Shown here: positions 1-14,864 of the stretch, piece after piece | Position numbering within the stretch: position 1 is the first letter of the stretch | How the letters are laid out: each line of letters opens with the position of its first letter | DNA from: Daphnia carinata | Taxonomy: Eukaryota; Arthropoda; Branchiopoda; Diplostraca; Daphniidae | Assembly: GCF_022539665.2 (NCBI RefSeq) | Contig: NW_026712464.1 | Coordinates: 185,677 to 249,676, forward strand | Reading direction: 5' to 3' | Length of the DNA stretch: 64,000 bases | Program-made: the position numbers and the translations under genes | The notes under the pieces: generated by a model | Told to the model about the DNA's origin: nothing | The model's input: only the letters and a program-made list of their open reading frames with translations | Databases searched by the model: none

Positions 1-104
1 TTCACATTAAATACACGTATATTTGATGCTGTTTGAATGTAGATATTGAAATTCACTGTATCATACTATATTCACATTGAATACACGTATATTTGATACT
101 GTTT

Positions 105-136
105 GAATGTAGATAAGTTTGAATGTAGATATTGAA
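105..136 (+). repeat. broken monomer with partial duplication
   Basis: The segment gtttgaatgtagat is repeated twice within one monomer, separated by aa, so the repeat phase slips. It lies where the opening B/C-like monomers give way to A-type monomers, and so marks an old exchange junction. Confidence 0.75.
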
Positions 137-1279
137 ACTGATTCTATAACACTATATTCACATTGAATACACGTATATTTGATGCTGTTTGAATGTAGAT
201 ATTGAAACTCACTCTATAACACTATATTCACATTGAATACACGTATATTTGATGCTGTTTGAATGTAGATATTGAAACTGATTCTATAACACTATATTCA
301 CATTGAATACACGTATATTTGATGCTGTTTGAATGTAGATATTGAAACTCACTGTATCACACTATATTCACATTGAATACACGTATATTTGATGCTGTTT
401 GAATGTAGATATTGAAACTGATTCTATAACACTATATTCACATTGAATACACGTATATTTGATGCTGTTTGAATGTAGATATTGAAACTCATTATCATAC
501 TATATTCACATTGAATACACGTATATTTGATGCTGTTTGAATGTAGATATTGAAACTGATTCTACTGTATCACACTATATTCACATTGAATACACGTATA
601 TTTGATGCTGTTTGAATGTAGATATTGAAACTGATTCTATAACACTATATTCACATTGAATACACGTATATTTGATGCTGTTTGAATGTAGATATTGAAA
701 CTGATTCTATAACACTATATTCACATTGAATACACGTATATTTGATGCTGTTTGAATGTAGATATTGAAACTCACTGTATTACACTATATTCACATTGAA
801 TACACGTATATTTGATGCTGTTTGAATGTAGATATTGAAACTGATTCTATAACACTATATTCACATTGAATACACGTATATTTGATGCTGTTTGAATGTA
901 GATATTGAAACTGATTCTATAACACTATATTCACATTGAATACACGTATATTTGATGCTGTTTGAATGTAGATATTGAAACTCATTGTATCACACTATAT
1001 TCACATTGAATACACGTATATTTGATGCTGTTTGAATGTAGATATTGAAACTGATTCTATAACACTATATTCACATTGAATACACGTATATTTGATGCTG
1101 TTTGAATGTAGATATTGAAACTCACTGTATCAACACTATATTCACATTGAATACACGTATATTTGATGCTGTTTGAATGTAGATATGAAACTGATTCTAT
1201 AACACTATATTCACATTGAATACACGTATATTTGATGCTGTTTGAATGTAGATATTGAAACTCACTGTATAACACTATA

Positions 1280-1345
1280 TTCACATTGAATACATATTTG
1301 ATATTTGAATGTAGATTTGAATGTATATATATTCACATTGAATAC
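1280..1345 (+). repeat. degenerate shortened monomer
   Basis: Internal deletions remove the acacgt block and the gctgttt segment, and a tatatata stretch joins it to the next monomer. Flanking monomers are regular. This is a local rearrangement inside the A domain, with no other feature in it. Confidence 0.7.
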
Positions 1346-4300
1346 ACGTATATTTGATTGTGTTTGAATGTAGATATTAAAACTCACTATATCACACTAT
1401 ATTCACATTGAATACACGTATATTTGATGCTGTTTGAATGTAGATCATGAAACTCATTCTATAACACTATATTCACATTGAATACACGTATATTTGATGC
1501 TGTTTGAATGTAGATATTGAAACTGATTCTATAACACTATATTCACATTGAATACACGTATATTTGATGCTGTTTGAATGTAGATATTGAAACTGATTCT
1601 ATAACACTATATTCACATTGAATACACGTATATTTGATGCTGTTTGAATGTAGATATTGAAACTGATTCTATAACATATTTCACATTGAATACACGTATA
1701 TTTGATGCTGTTTGAATGTAGATATTGAAACTCACTGTATAACACTATATTCACATTGAATACACGTATATTTGATGCTGTTTGAATGTAGATATTGAAA
1801 CTGATTCTATAACACTATATTCACATTGAATACACGTATATTTGATGCTGTTTGAATGTAGATATTGAAACTGATTCTATAACACTATATTCACATTGAA
1901 TACACGTATATTTGATGCTGTTTGAATGTAGATATTGAAACTGATTCTATAACACTATATTCACATTGAATACACGTATATTTGATGCTGTTTGAATGTA
2001 GATATTGAAACTGATTCTATAACACTATATTCACATTGAATACACGTATATTTGATGCTGTTTGAATGTAGATATTGAAACTGATTCTATAACACTATAT
2101 TCACATTGAATACACGTATATTTGATGCTGTTTGAATGTAGATATTGAAACTGATTCTATAACACTATATTCACATTGAATACACGTATATTTGATGCTG
2201 TTTGAATGTAGATATTGAAACTGATTCTATAACACTATATTCACATTGAATACACGTATATTTGATGCTGTTTGAATGTAGATATTGAAACTGATTCTAT
2301 AACACTATATTCACATTGAATACACGTATATTTGATGCTGTTTGAATGTAGATATTGAAACTGATTCTATAACACTATATTCACATTGAATACACGTATA
2401 TTTGATGCTGTTTGAATGTAGATATTGAAACTGATTCTATAACACTATATTCACATTGAATACACGTATATTTGATGCTGTTTGAATGTAGATATTGAAA
2501 CTCATTCTATAACACTATATTCACATTGAATACACGTATATTTGATGCTGTTTGAATGTAGATATTGAAACTGATTCTATAACACTATATTCACATTGAA
2601 TACACGTATATTTGATGCTGTTTGAATGTAGATATTGAAACTGATTCTATAACACTATATTCACATTGAATACACGTATATTTGATGCTGTTTGAATGTA
2701 GATATTGAAACTCACTCTATAACACTATATTCACATTGACTACACGTATATTTGATGCTGTTTGAATGTAGATCATGAAACTGATTCTATCACACTATAT
2801 TCACATTGAATACACGTATATTTGATGCTGTTTGAATGTAGATATTGAAACTGATTCTATAACACTATATTCACATTGAATACACGTATATTTGATGCTG
2901 TTTGAATGTAGATATTGAAACTGATTCTATAACACTATATTCACATTGAATACACGTATATTTGATGCTGTTTGAATGTAGATATTGAAACTCACTCTAT
3001 AACACTATATTCACATTGAATACACGTATATTTGATGCTGTTTGAATGTAGATATTGAAACTGATTCTATAACACTATATTCACATTGAATACACGTATA
3101 TTTGATGCTGTTTGAATGTAGATATTGAAACTGATTCTATAACACTATATTCACATTGAATACACGTATATTTGATGCTGTTTGAATGTAGATATTGAAA
3201 CTGATTCTATAACACTATATTCACATTGAATACACGTATATTTGATGCTGTTTGAATGTAGATATTGAAACTGATTCTATAACACTATATTCACATTGAA
3301 TACACGTATATTTGATGCTGTTTGAATGTAGATATTGAAACTGATTCTATAACACTATATTCACATTGAATACACGTATATTTGATGCTGTTTGAATGTA
3401 GATATTGAAACTGATTCTATAACACTATATTCACATTGAATACACGTATATTTGATGCTGTTTGAATGTAGATATTGAAACTCACTCTATAACACTATAT
3501 TCACATTGAATACACGTATATTTGATGCTGTTTGAATGTAGATATTGAAACTGATTCTATAACACTATATTCACATTGAATACACGTATATTTGATGCTG
3601 TTTGAATGTAGATATTGAAACTGATTCTATAACACTATATTCACATTGAATACACGTATATTTGATGCTGTTTGAATGTAGATATTGAAACTGATTCTAT
3701 AACACTATATTCACATTGAATACACGTATATTTGATGCTGTTTGAATGTAGATATTGAAACTGATTCCTATAACACTATATTCACATTGAATACACGTAT
3801 ATTTGATGCTGTTTGAATGTAGATATTGAAACTGATTCTATAACACTATATTCACATTGAATACACGTATATTTGATGCTGTTTGAATGTAGATATTGAA
3901 ACTGATTCTATAACACTATATTCACATTGAATACACGTATATTTGATGCTGTTTGAATGTAGATATTGAAACTGATTCTATAACACTATATTCACATTGA
4001 ATACACGTATATTTGATGCTGTTTGAATGTAGATATTGAAACTGATTCTATAACACTATATTCACATTGAATACACGTATATTTGATGCTGTTTGAATGT
4101 AGATATTGAAACTGATTCTATAACACTATATTCACATTGAATACACGTATATTTGATGCTGTTTGAATGTAGATATTGAAACTGATTCTATAACACTATA
4201 TTCACATTGAATACACGTATATTTGATGCTGTTTGAATGTAGATATTGAAACTGATTCTATAACACTATATTCACATTGAATACACGTATATTTGATGCT

Positions 4301-5710
4301 GTTTGAATGTAGATATTGAAACTGATTCTATAACACTATATTCACATTGAATACACGTATATTTGATGCTGTTTGAATGTAGATATGAAACTGATTCTAT
4401 AACACTATATTCACATTGAATACACGTATATTTGATGCTGTTTGAATGTAGATATTGAAACTGATTCTATAACACTATATTCACATTGAATACACGTATA
4501 TTTGATGCTGTTTGAATGTAGATATTGAAACTGATTCTATAACACTATATTCACATTGAATACACGTATATTTGATGCTGTTTGAATGTAGATATTGAAA
4601 CTCACTGTATCACTCTATATTCACATTGGATACAGGTATATTTGATACTGTTTAAATGTAGATCAAGAAACTGATTCTATAACACTATATTCACATTGAA
4701 TACACGTATATTTGATGCTGTTTGAATGTAGATATTGAAACTGATTCTATAACACTATATTCACATTGAATACACGTATATTTGATGCTGTTTGAATGTA
4801 GATATTGAAACTGATTCTATAACACTATATTCACATTGAATACACGTATATTTGATGCTGTTTGAATGTAGATATTGAAACTGATTCTATAACACTATAT
4901 TCACATTGAATACACGTATATTTGATGCTGTTTGAATGTAGATATTGAAACTCATTCTATAACACTATATTCACAGTGAATACACGTATATTTGATGCTG
5001 TTTGAATGTAGATATTGAAACTGTTCTATAACACTATATTCACATTGAATACACGTATATTTGATGCTGTTTGAATGTAGATATTGAAACTCATTGTATA
5101 ACACTATATTCACATTGAATACACGTTTATTTGTTGCTGTTTGAATGTAGATATTGAAACTCACTGTATAACACTATATTCACATTGAATACACGTATAT
5201 TTGATGCTGTTTGAATGTAGATATTGAAACTGATTCTATAACACTATATTCACATTGAATACACGTATATTTGATGCTGTTTGAATGTAGATATTGAAAC
5301 TGATTCTATAACACTATATTCACATTGAATACACGTATATTTCATGCTGTTTGAATGTAGATATTGAAACTCACTGTATCATACTATATTCACATTGAAT
5401 ACACGTATATTTGATACTGTTTGAATGTAGATATTGAAACTGATTCTATAACACTATATTCACATTGAATACACGTATATTTGATGCTGTTTGAATGTAG
5501 ATATTGAAACTGATTCTATAACACTATATTCACATTGAATACACGTATATTTGATGCTGTTTGAATGTAGATATTGAAACTGATTCTATAACACTATATT
5601 CACATTGAATACACGTATATTTGATGCTGTTTGAATGTAGATATTGAAACTCACTGTATCACACTATATTCACATTGAATACACATATATTTGATACTGT
5701 TTGAATGTAG

Positions 5711-8600
5711 ATAAAGAAACTGATTCTATAACAATATATTCACATTGAATACACGTATATTTGATGCTGTTTGAATGTAAATATTGAAACTCACTGTATC
5801 ATACTATATTCACATTGAATACACGTATATTTGATACTGTTTGAATGTCGATTATGAAACTGATTCTATAACACTATATTCACATTGAATACACGTATAA
5901 TTGATACTGTTTGAATGTAGATCATGAAACTGATTCTATAACACTATATTCACATTGAATACACGTATATTTGATGCTGTTTGAATGTAGATATTGAAAC
6001 TCACTGTATCATACTATATTCACATTGAATACACGTATATTTGATACTGTTTGAATGTAGATATGAAACTGATTCTATAACACTATATTCACATTGAATA
6101 CACGTATATTTGATGCTGTTTGAATGTAGATATTGAAACTCATTCTATAATACTATATTCACAGTGAATACACGTATATTTGATACTGTTTGAATGTCGA
6201 TCATGAAACTGATTCTATAACACTATATTCACATTGAATACACGTATAATTGATACTGTTTGAATGTAGATCATGAAACTGATTCTATAACACTATATTC
6301 ACATTGAATACACGTATATTTGATGCTGTTTGAATGTAGATATTGAAACTTACTGTATCATACTATATTCACATTGAATACACGTATATTTGATACTGTT
6401 TGAATGTAGATAATGAAACTGATTCTAGAACAATATACTCACATTGAATACACGTATATTTGATGCTGTTTGAATGTAGATATTGAAACTCACTGTATCG
6501 TACTATATTCATTGAATACACGTATATTTGATGCTGTTTGAATGTAGATCATGAAACTGATTCTATAACTTTATATTCATATTAAATACACGTATATTTG
6601 ATGCTGTTTGAATGTAGATATTGAAACTCACTGTATTATACTATATTCACATTGAATACACGTATATTTGATACTGTTTGAATGTAGATAATGAAACTGA
6701 TTCTATAACTTTATATTCTCATTAAATACACGTATATTTGATGCTGTTTGAATGTAGATATTGAAACTCACTGTATCACACTATATTCATATTGAATACA
6801 CGTATATTCGATACTGTTTGAATGTCGATCATGAAACTAATTCTATAACACTATATTCACATTGAATACACGTATATTTGATGCTGTTTGAATGTAGATA
6901 TTGAAACTCACTGTTTCATACTATATTCACATTGAATACACGTATATTTGATGCTGTTTGAATGTAGATATTGAAACTCACTGTTTCATACTATATTCAC
7001 ATTGAATACACGTATATTTGATGCTGTTTGAATGTAGATATTGAAACTCATTGTATCATACTATATTCACATTGAATACAAGTATATTTGATGCTGTTTG
7101 AATGTAGATATTGAAACTCACTGTATCATACTATATTCACATTGAATACACGAATATTTGATACTGTTTGAATGTAGATAATGAAACTGATTCTATAACA
7201 ATATTCACATTGAATACACGTATATTTGATGCTGTTTGAATGTAGATATAGAAACTCACTGTATCATACTATATTCACATTGAATACACGTATATTTGAT
7301 GCTGTTTGAATGTAGATATTGAAACTCACTGTATCATACTATATTCACATTGAATACACGTATATTTGATACTGTTTGAATCTAGATCATGAAACTGATT
7401 CTATAACACTATATTCACATTGAATACACGTATATTTGATGCTGTTTGAATGTAGATATTGAAACTCACTGTATCATACTATATTCACATTGAATACACG
7501 TATGTTTGATACTGTTTGAATGTAGATATTGAAACTCACTGTATCATACTATATTCACATTGAATACACGTATATTTGATACTGTTTGAATGTAGATCAT
7601 GAAACTGATTCTATAACACTATATTCACATTGAATACACGTATAATTGATACTGTTTGAATGTAGTTCATGAAACTGATTCTATAACACTATACTCACAT
7701 TGAAAACACGTATATTTGATGCTGTTGAATGTAGATATTGAAACTGATTCTATAATACTATATTCACATTGAATATACGTATATTTGATACTGTTTGAAT
7801 GTCGATCATGTAACTGATTCTATAACACTATATTCACATTGAATACACGTATATTTGATGCTGTTTGAATGTAGATATTGAAACTCACTGTATCATACTA
7901 TATTCACATTGAATATACGTATATTTGATACTGTTTGAATGTAGATCATGAAACTGATTCTATAACACTATATTCACATTGAATACACGTATAATTGATA
8001 CTGTTTGAATGTAGATCATGAAACTGATTCTATAACACTATATTCACATTGAATACACGTATATTTGATGCTGTTTGAATGTAGATATTGAAACTCACTG
8101 TATCATACTATATTCACATTGAATACAAGTATATTTGATACTGTTTGAATGTAGATATTGAAACTGACTGTATCATACTATATTCACATTGAATACACAT
8201 ATATTTGATACTGTTTGAATGTAGCTCATGAAACTGATTCTATAACAATATATTCACATCGAATAAACGTATATTTGATGCTGTTTGAATGTAGATATTG
8301 AAACTCACTGTATCATACTATATTCACATTGAATACACGTATATTTGATGCTGTTTGAATGTAGATATTGAAAATCACTGTATCATACTATATTCACATT
8401 GAATACACGTATATTTGATACTGTTTGAATGTAGATCATTGAAACTGATTCTATAACACTATATTCACATTGAATACACGTATATTTGATGCTGTTTGAA
8501 TGTAGATATTGAAACTCACTGTATCATACTATATTCACATTGAATACACGTATATTTGATGCTCTTTGAATGTAGATATGAAACTGATTCTATAACACCA
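5711..8600 (+). repeat. segmental duplication, copy 1
   Basis: A multi-monomer block of about 41 repeats whose rare variants recur in the same order in copy 2. Markers in this copy: gataaagaaac at 5711, gtaaatattg near 5777, cgtataattg at 5894, aactttatattcat at 6567, attctcattaaat near 6714, attcatattg at 6785, gaatctag at 7378, cgtataattg at 7639 and 7988, catcgaata at 8257 and cacca at 8596. The marker offset to copy 2 is 4053 at the left, about 3846-3854 in the middle and 3792 at the right. Confidence 0.82.
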
Positions 8601-9763
8601 TATTCACATTGAATACACGTATATTTGATACTGTTTGAATGTAGATCATGAAACTGATTCTATAACACTATATTCACATTGAATACACGTATATTTGATG
8701 CTGTTTGAATGTAGATATTGAAACTCACTGTATCATACTATATTCACATTGAATACACGTATATTTGATACTGTTTGAATGTAGATCATGAAACTGATTC
8801 TATAACACTATATTCACATTGAATACACGTATATTTGATGCTGTTTGAATGTAGATATTGAAACTGATTGTATCATACTATATTCACATTGAATACACGT
8901 ATATTTGATACTGTTTGAATGTAGATCATGAAACTGATTCTATAACACTATATTCATATTGAATACACGTATATTTGATGCTGTTTGAATGTAGATATTG
9001 AAACTGATTCTATAACACTATATTCACATTGAATACACGTATATTTGATGCTGTTTGAATGTAGATATTGAAACTCACTGTATCATACTATATTCACATT
9101 GAATACACGTATATTTGATGCTGTTTGAATGTAGATATTGAAACTCACTGTATCATACTATATTCACATTGAATACACGTATATTTGATGCTGTTTGAAT
9201 GTAGATATTGAAACTCACTTCTATCATACTATATTCACATTGAATACACGTATATTTGATACTGTTTGAATGTCGATCATGAAACTGATTCTATAACACT
9301 ATATTCACATTGAATACACGTATATTTGATGCTGTTTGAATGTAGATATTGAAACTCACTGTCTTACTATATTCACATTGAATACACGTATATTTGATAC
9401 TGTTTGAATGTCGATCATGAAACTGATTCTATAACACTATATTCACATTGAATACACGTATATTTGATGCTGTTTGAATGTAGATATTGAAACTCACTGT
9501 CTCATACAATATTCACATTGAATACACGTATATTTGATGCTGTTTGAATGTAGATATTGAAACTGATTCTATAACACTATATTCACATTGAATACACGTA
9601 TATTTGATGCTGTTTGAATGTAGATATTGAAACTCATTCTACAACACTATATTCACATTGAATACACGTATATTTGATGGTGTTTGAATGTAGATATTGA
9701 AACTCACTGTGTCATACTATATTCACATTGAATACACGTATATTTGATACTGTTTGAATGTAG

Positions 9764-12391
9764 ATAAAGAAACTGATTCTATAATACTATATTCACATTG
9801 AATACACGTATATTTGATGCTGTTTGAATGTAAATATTGAAACTCACTGTATCATACTATATTCACATTGAATACACGTATATTTGATACTGTTTGAATG
9901 TAGATCATGAAACTGATTCTATAACACTATATTCACATTGAATACACGTATAATTGATACTGTTTGAATGTAGATCATGAAACTGATTCTATAACACTAT
10001 ATTCACATTGAATACACGTATATTTGATGCTGTTTGAATGTAGATATTGAAACTCTCTGTATCATACTATATTCACATTGAATACACGTATATTTGATAC
10101 TGTTTGAATGTAGATCATGAAACTGATTCTATAACACTATATTCACATTGAATACACGTATATTTGATGCTGTTTGAATGTAGATATTGAAACTCACTGT
10201 ATCATACTATATTCACATTGAATACACGTATATTTGATACTGTTTGAATGTAGATCATGAAACTGATTCTATAACACTATATTCACATTGAATACACGTA
10301 TATTTGATGCTGTTTGAATGTAGATATTGAAACTCACTGTATCATACTATATTCACATTGAATACACGTATATTTGATACTGTTTGAATGTAGATCATGA
10401 AACTGATTCTATAACTTTATATTCATATTAAATACACGTATATTTGATGCTGTTTGAATGTAGATATTGAAACTCACTGTATTATACTATATTCACATTG
10501 AATACACGTATATTTGATACTGTTTGAATGTAGATCATGAAACTGATTCTATAACACTATATTCTCATTAAATACACGTATATTTGATGCTGTTTGAATG
10601 TAGATATTGAAACTCACTGTATCATACTATATTCATATTGAATACACGTATATTTGATACTGTTTGAATGTAGATCATGAAACTGATTCTATAACACTAT
10701 ATTCACATTGAATACACGTATATTTGATGCTGTTTGAATGTAGATATTGAAAATCACTGTATCATACTATATTCACATTGAATACACGTATATTTGATGC
10801 TGTTTGAATGTAGATATTGAAACTCACTGTATCATACTATATTCACATTGAATACACGTATATTTGATGCTGTTTGAATGTAGATATTGAAACTCACTGT
10901 ATCATACTATATTCACATTGAATACACGTATATTTGATGCTGTTTGAATGTAGATATTGAAACTCACTGTATCATACTATATTCACATTGAATACACATA
11001 TATTTGATACTGTTTGAATGTAGATAATGAAACTGATTCTATAACAATATATTCACATTGAATACACGTATATTTGATGCTGTTTGAATGTAGATATTGA
11101 AACTCACTGTATCATACTATATTCACATTGAATACACGTATATTTGATGCTGTTTGAATGTAGATATTGAAAATCACTGTATCATACTATATTCACATTG
11201 AATACACGTATATTTGATACTGTTTGAATCTAGATCATGAAAGTGATTCTATAACACTATATTCACATTGAATACACGTATATTTGATGCTGTTTGAATG
11301 TAGATATTGAAACTCACTGTATCATACTATATTCACATTGAATACACGTATATTTGATACTGTTTGAATGTAGATATTGAAACTCACTGTATCATACTAT
11401 ATTCACATTGAATACACGTATATTTGATACTGTTTGAATGTCGATCATGAAACTCATTCTATAACACTATATTCACATTGAATACACGTATAATTGATAC
11501 TGTTTGAATGTAGATCATGAAACTGATTCTATAACACTATATTCACATTGAATACACGTATATTTGATGCTTTTGCGTTTGAATGTAGATATTGAAACTC
11601 ACTGTATCATACTATATTCACATTGAATATACGTATATTTGATACTGTTTGAATGTCGATCATGAAACTGATTCTATAACACTATATTCACATTGAATAC
11701 ACGTATATTTGATGCTGTTTGAATGTAGATATTGAAACTCACTGTATCATACTATATTCACATTGAATACACGTATATTTGATACTGTTTGAATGTCGAT
11801 CATGAAACTGATTCTATAACACTATATTCACATTGAATACACGTATAATTGATACTGTTTGAATGTAGATCATGAAACTGATTGTATAACACTATATTCA
11901 CATTGAATACACGTATATTTGATGCTGTTTGAATGTAGATATTGAAACTCACTGTATCATACTATATTCACATTGAATACAAGTATATTTGATACTGTTT
12001 GAATGTAGAGATTGAAACTCACTGTGTCATACTATATTCACATTGAATACACATATATTTGATACTGTTTGAATGTAGATCATGAAACTGATTCTATAAC
12101 AATATATTCACATCGAATAAACGTATATTTGATGCTGTTTGAATGTAGATATTGAGATATTGAAAATCACTGTATCATACTATATTCACATTGAATACAC
12201 GTATATTTGATACTGTTTGAATGTAGATCATGAAAGTGATTCTATAACACTATATTCACATTGAATACACGTATATTTGATGCTGTTTGAATGTAGATAT
12301 TGAAACTCACTGTATCATACTATATTCACATTGAATACACGTATATTTGATACTGTTTGAATGTAGATCATGGAACTGATTCTATAACACC
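9764..12391 (+). repeat. segmental duplication, copy 2
   Basis: Partner of the block at 5711-8600. Markers: gataaaga at 9764, cgtataattg at 9947, aactttat at 10413, attcatattg at 10631, gaatctag at 11226, cgtataattg at 11487 and 11842, catcgaata at 12111 and cacca at 12388. Two size steps separate the copies: about three monomers missing here between 9947 and 10413, and about one monomer missing at 12145-12160, where gatattga is repeated as a scar. There is also a 5-bp insertion near 11570 (gcttttgcgttt). Confidence 0.82.
11566..11584 (+). repeat. small insertion in a satellite monomer
   Basis: The usual gatgctgtttgaa reads gatgcttttgcgtttgaa, a net gain of 5 bases. The corresponding monomer in copy 1 of the segmental duplication (about 7710-7730) lacks it, so it arose after the duplication. 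Confidence 0.7.
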
Positions 12392-14277
12392 ATATTCACA
12401 TTGAATACACGTATATTTGATACTGTTTGAATGTAGATCATGAAACTGATTCTATAACACTATATTCACATCGAATAAACGTATATTTGATGCTGTTTGA
12501 ATGTAGATTTTGAAACTCACTGTATCATACTATATTCACATTGAATACACGTATATTTGATACTGTTTGAATGTCGATCATGAAACTGATTCTATAACAC
12601 TATATTCACATTGAATACACGTATATTTGATGCTGTTTGAATGTAGGTATTGAAACTCACTGTATCATACTATATTCACATTGAATACACGTATATTTGA
12701 TACTGTTTGAATGTAGATCATGAAACTGATTCTATAACACTATATTCATATTGAATAAACGTATATTTGATGCTGTTTGAATGTAGATATTGAAACTCAC
12801 TGTATCATACTATATTCACATTGAATACACGTATATTTGATGCTGTTTGAATGTAGATATTGAAACTCACTGTATCATACTATATTCACATTGAATACAC
12901 GTATATTTGATGCTGTTTGAATGTAGATATTGAAACTCACTGTATCATACTATATTCACATTGAATACACGTATATTTGATGCTGTTTGAATGTAGATAT
13001 TGAAATTCACTGTATCATACTATATTCATATTGAATACACGTATATTTGATACTGTTTGAATGTCGATCATGAAACTGATTCTATAACACTATATTCACA
13101 TTGAATACACGTATATTTGATGCTGTTTGAATGTAGATATTGAAACTCACTGTATCATACTATATTCATATTGAATACACGTATATTCGATACTGTTTGA
13201 ATATCGATCATGAAACTGATTCTATAACACTATATTCACATTGAATACACGTATATTTGATGCTGTTTGAATGTAGATATTGAAACTCACTGTATCATAC
13301 TATATTCACATTGAATACACGTATATTTGATACTGTTTGAATGTAGATCATGAAACTGATTCTATAACACTATATTCACATTGAATACACGTATATTTGA
13401 TGCTGTTTGGATGTAGATATTGAAACTCACTGTATCATACTATATTCACATTGAATACACGTATATTTGATACTGTTTGAATGTAGATATTGAAACTCAC
13501 TGTGTCATACTATATTCACATTGAATACACGTATATTTGATACTGTTTGAATGTAGATCATGAAACTGATTCTATAACACTATATTCACATTGAATACAC
13601 GTATATTTGATGCTGTTTGAATGTAGATATTGAAACTCACTGTATCATACTATATTCACATTGAATACACGTATATTTGATGCTGTTTGAATGTAGATAT
13701 TGAAACTCACTGTATCATACTATATTCACATTGAATACACGTATATTTGATACTGTTTGAATGTAGATCATGAAACTGATTCTATAACTTTATATTCACA
13801 TTAAATACACGTATATTTGATGCTGTTTGAATGTAGATATTGAAACTCACTGTATCATCCTATATTTACATTGAATACACGTATATTTGATACTGTTTGA
13901 ATGTAGATCATGAAACTGATTCTATAACTTTATATTCACATTAAATACACGTATATTTGATGCTGTTTGAATGTAGATATTGAAACTCACTGTATCATAC
14001 TATATTCACATTGAATACACGTATATTTGATACTGTTTGAATGTAGATCATGAAACTGATTCTATAACACTATATTCACATTGAATACACGTATATTTGA
14101 TGCTGTTTGAATGTAGATATTGAAACTCACTGTATCATACTATATTCACATTGAATACACGTATATTTGGTACTGTTTGAATGTAGATCATGAAACTGAT
14201 TCTATAACACTATATTCACATTGAATACACGTATATTTGATGCTGTTTGAATGTAGATATTGAAACTCACTGTATCA

Positions 14278-14298
14278 TCTACTCTCTTTATAAAAGCC
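14278..14298 (+). other. Helitron 5' terminal sequence
   Basis: The element starts with TC at 14278-14279, directly after the host A at 14277. TCTACT is followed by a pyrimidine run and TATAAAAG at 14289-14296. In this family the 5' end is the nicking and transfer start recognised by the transposase. The TATAAAAG could also work as a TATA box, but no transcript is evident. Confidence 0.82.
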
Positions 14299-14364
14299 AA
14301 AGGTCTATTTGTGGGTGGAGTTTGTTTGTGTATCTGTCTGTGTGTTTGTCCGAAAAACCTAACG

Positions 14365-14376
14365 GCGTGCGCACGC
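14365..14376. other. 12-bp perfect palindrome near the Helitron 5' end
   Basis: GCGTGC followed directly by GCACGC forms a perfect GC-rich palindrome about 87 bp inside the left end. It lies in a GC-rich patch that is unusual for this window. Subterminal palindromes near the 5' end occur in some Helitron families; whether this one is functional is inference. Confidence 0.7.
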
Positions 14377-14410
14377 AGTGATTGGTTCGTGTGCAGTCAC
14401 CTGATTTTTT

Positions 14411-14492
14411 TCTACCTGGAAAAAGGTTCAACTACCTGAAAAAAGGTTCGACTACCTGAAAAAAGGTTCGACTACCTGAAAAAAGGTTCGAC
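14411..14492 (+). repeat. 20-bp minisatellite in the Helitron, four copies
   Basis: Four head-to-tail 20-bp units of the form actacctgaaaaaaggttcg begin near 14412, 14431, 14451 and 14471. The first copy differs slightly (ctggaaaaaggttcaa). Short tandem repeats near an end are common in non-autonomous Helitrons. A diverged relative lies at 18631-18657 near the other end. Confidence 0.92.
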
Positions 14493-14864
14493 CTGCCTAC
14501 GGCTAAGCTAGCTTTTTCCCGTTTTATGTTTTCCCTTTTTTTAGTCATTTCCAATCACCAGATTCCGCATTTTAGCAATCCGTTTTCACCATCATTGACA
14601 CATTGACGTCAGACGAAATTCAGCTACCAAACGACGTAGACAAAAACGTCCTGCTGTCATATTTTAACTATGGTAAGCGATTTCTTATACCACAATTTTT
14701 TTCCAAAATTCAACATTTCTGTTTGTTTCAATATAATTTTCATTTAAACAGGTGATAATTCAGTTGCCAGTGGTTTCTTTTGATGTCTCTTGTTGTACTA
14801 GAAAATGTTTTTTTTCCCTGCTCATTTAAACAGGTAACATCCTACATTCAAATTTGTATAACTT
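14493..14864 (+). other. Helitron 5' interior, no gene seen
   Basis: Mostly single-copy sequence with long T runs. It holds a diverged copy of the C module (caggtgata then gtttcttttgatgtctc, about 14750-14790) that recurs at 15779 and 17735. No open frame of note was seen. Confidence 0.5.

Larger units (their letters stand above)
1..5373 (+). repeat. 70-bp satellite array, left A-type domain
   Basis: About 76 tandem copies of a 70-bp monomer; a clean reference copy is 2087-2156. Most copies are type A (gatGctg, gatATTgaa, actGATTCTATAAC). Sparse copies carry actCACTGTATCAC, with CAC rather than CAT. Between about 1480 and 4590 neighbouring monomers are nearly identical, which indicates recent homogenisation by unequal exchange or amplification. 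The first 120 bases look like the B/C dimer domain and end in a broken monomer at about 110-135. From about 4600 to 5700 the domain grades into B/C dimers. No gene is seen: open frames here are satellite reading through. Confidence 0.95.
5374..14277 (+). repeat. 70-bp satellite array, left B/C dimer domain
   Basis: About 127 monomers, largely alternating type B (gatGctg, gatATTgaa, CACTGTATCAT) and type C (gatActg, gatCATgaa, GATTCTATAAC), which gives a 140-bp dimer. Monomers are more diverged than in the A domain. Recurrent private variants include tCGatcatg, cgtataAttg, aacTTTatattcat and catCgaataAacg. These variants expose a larger duplication (5711-8600 with 9764-12391). The domain is cut by the Helitron at 14277/14278 and resumes at 18876 in the correct phase. 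Confidence 0.93.
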
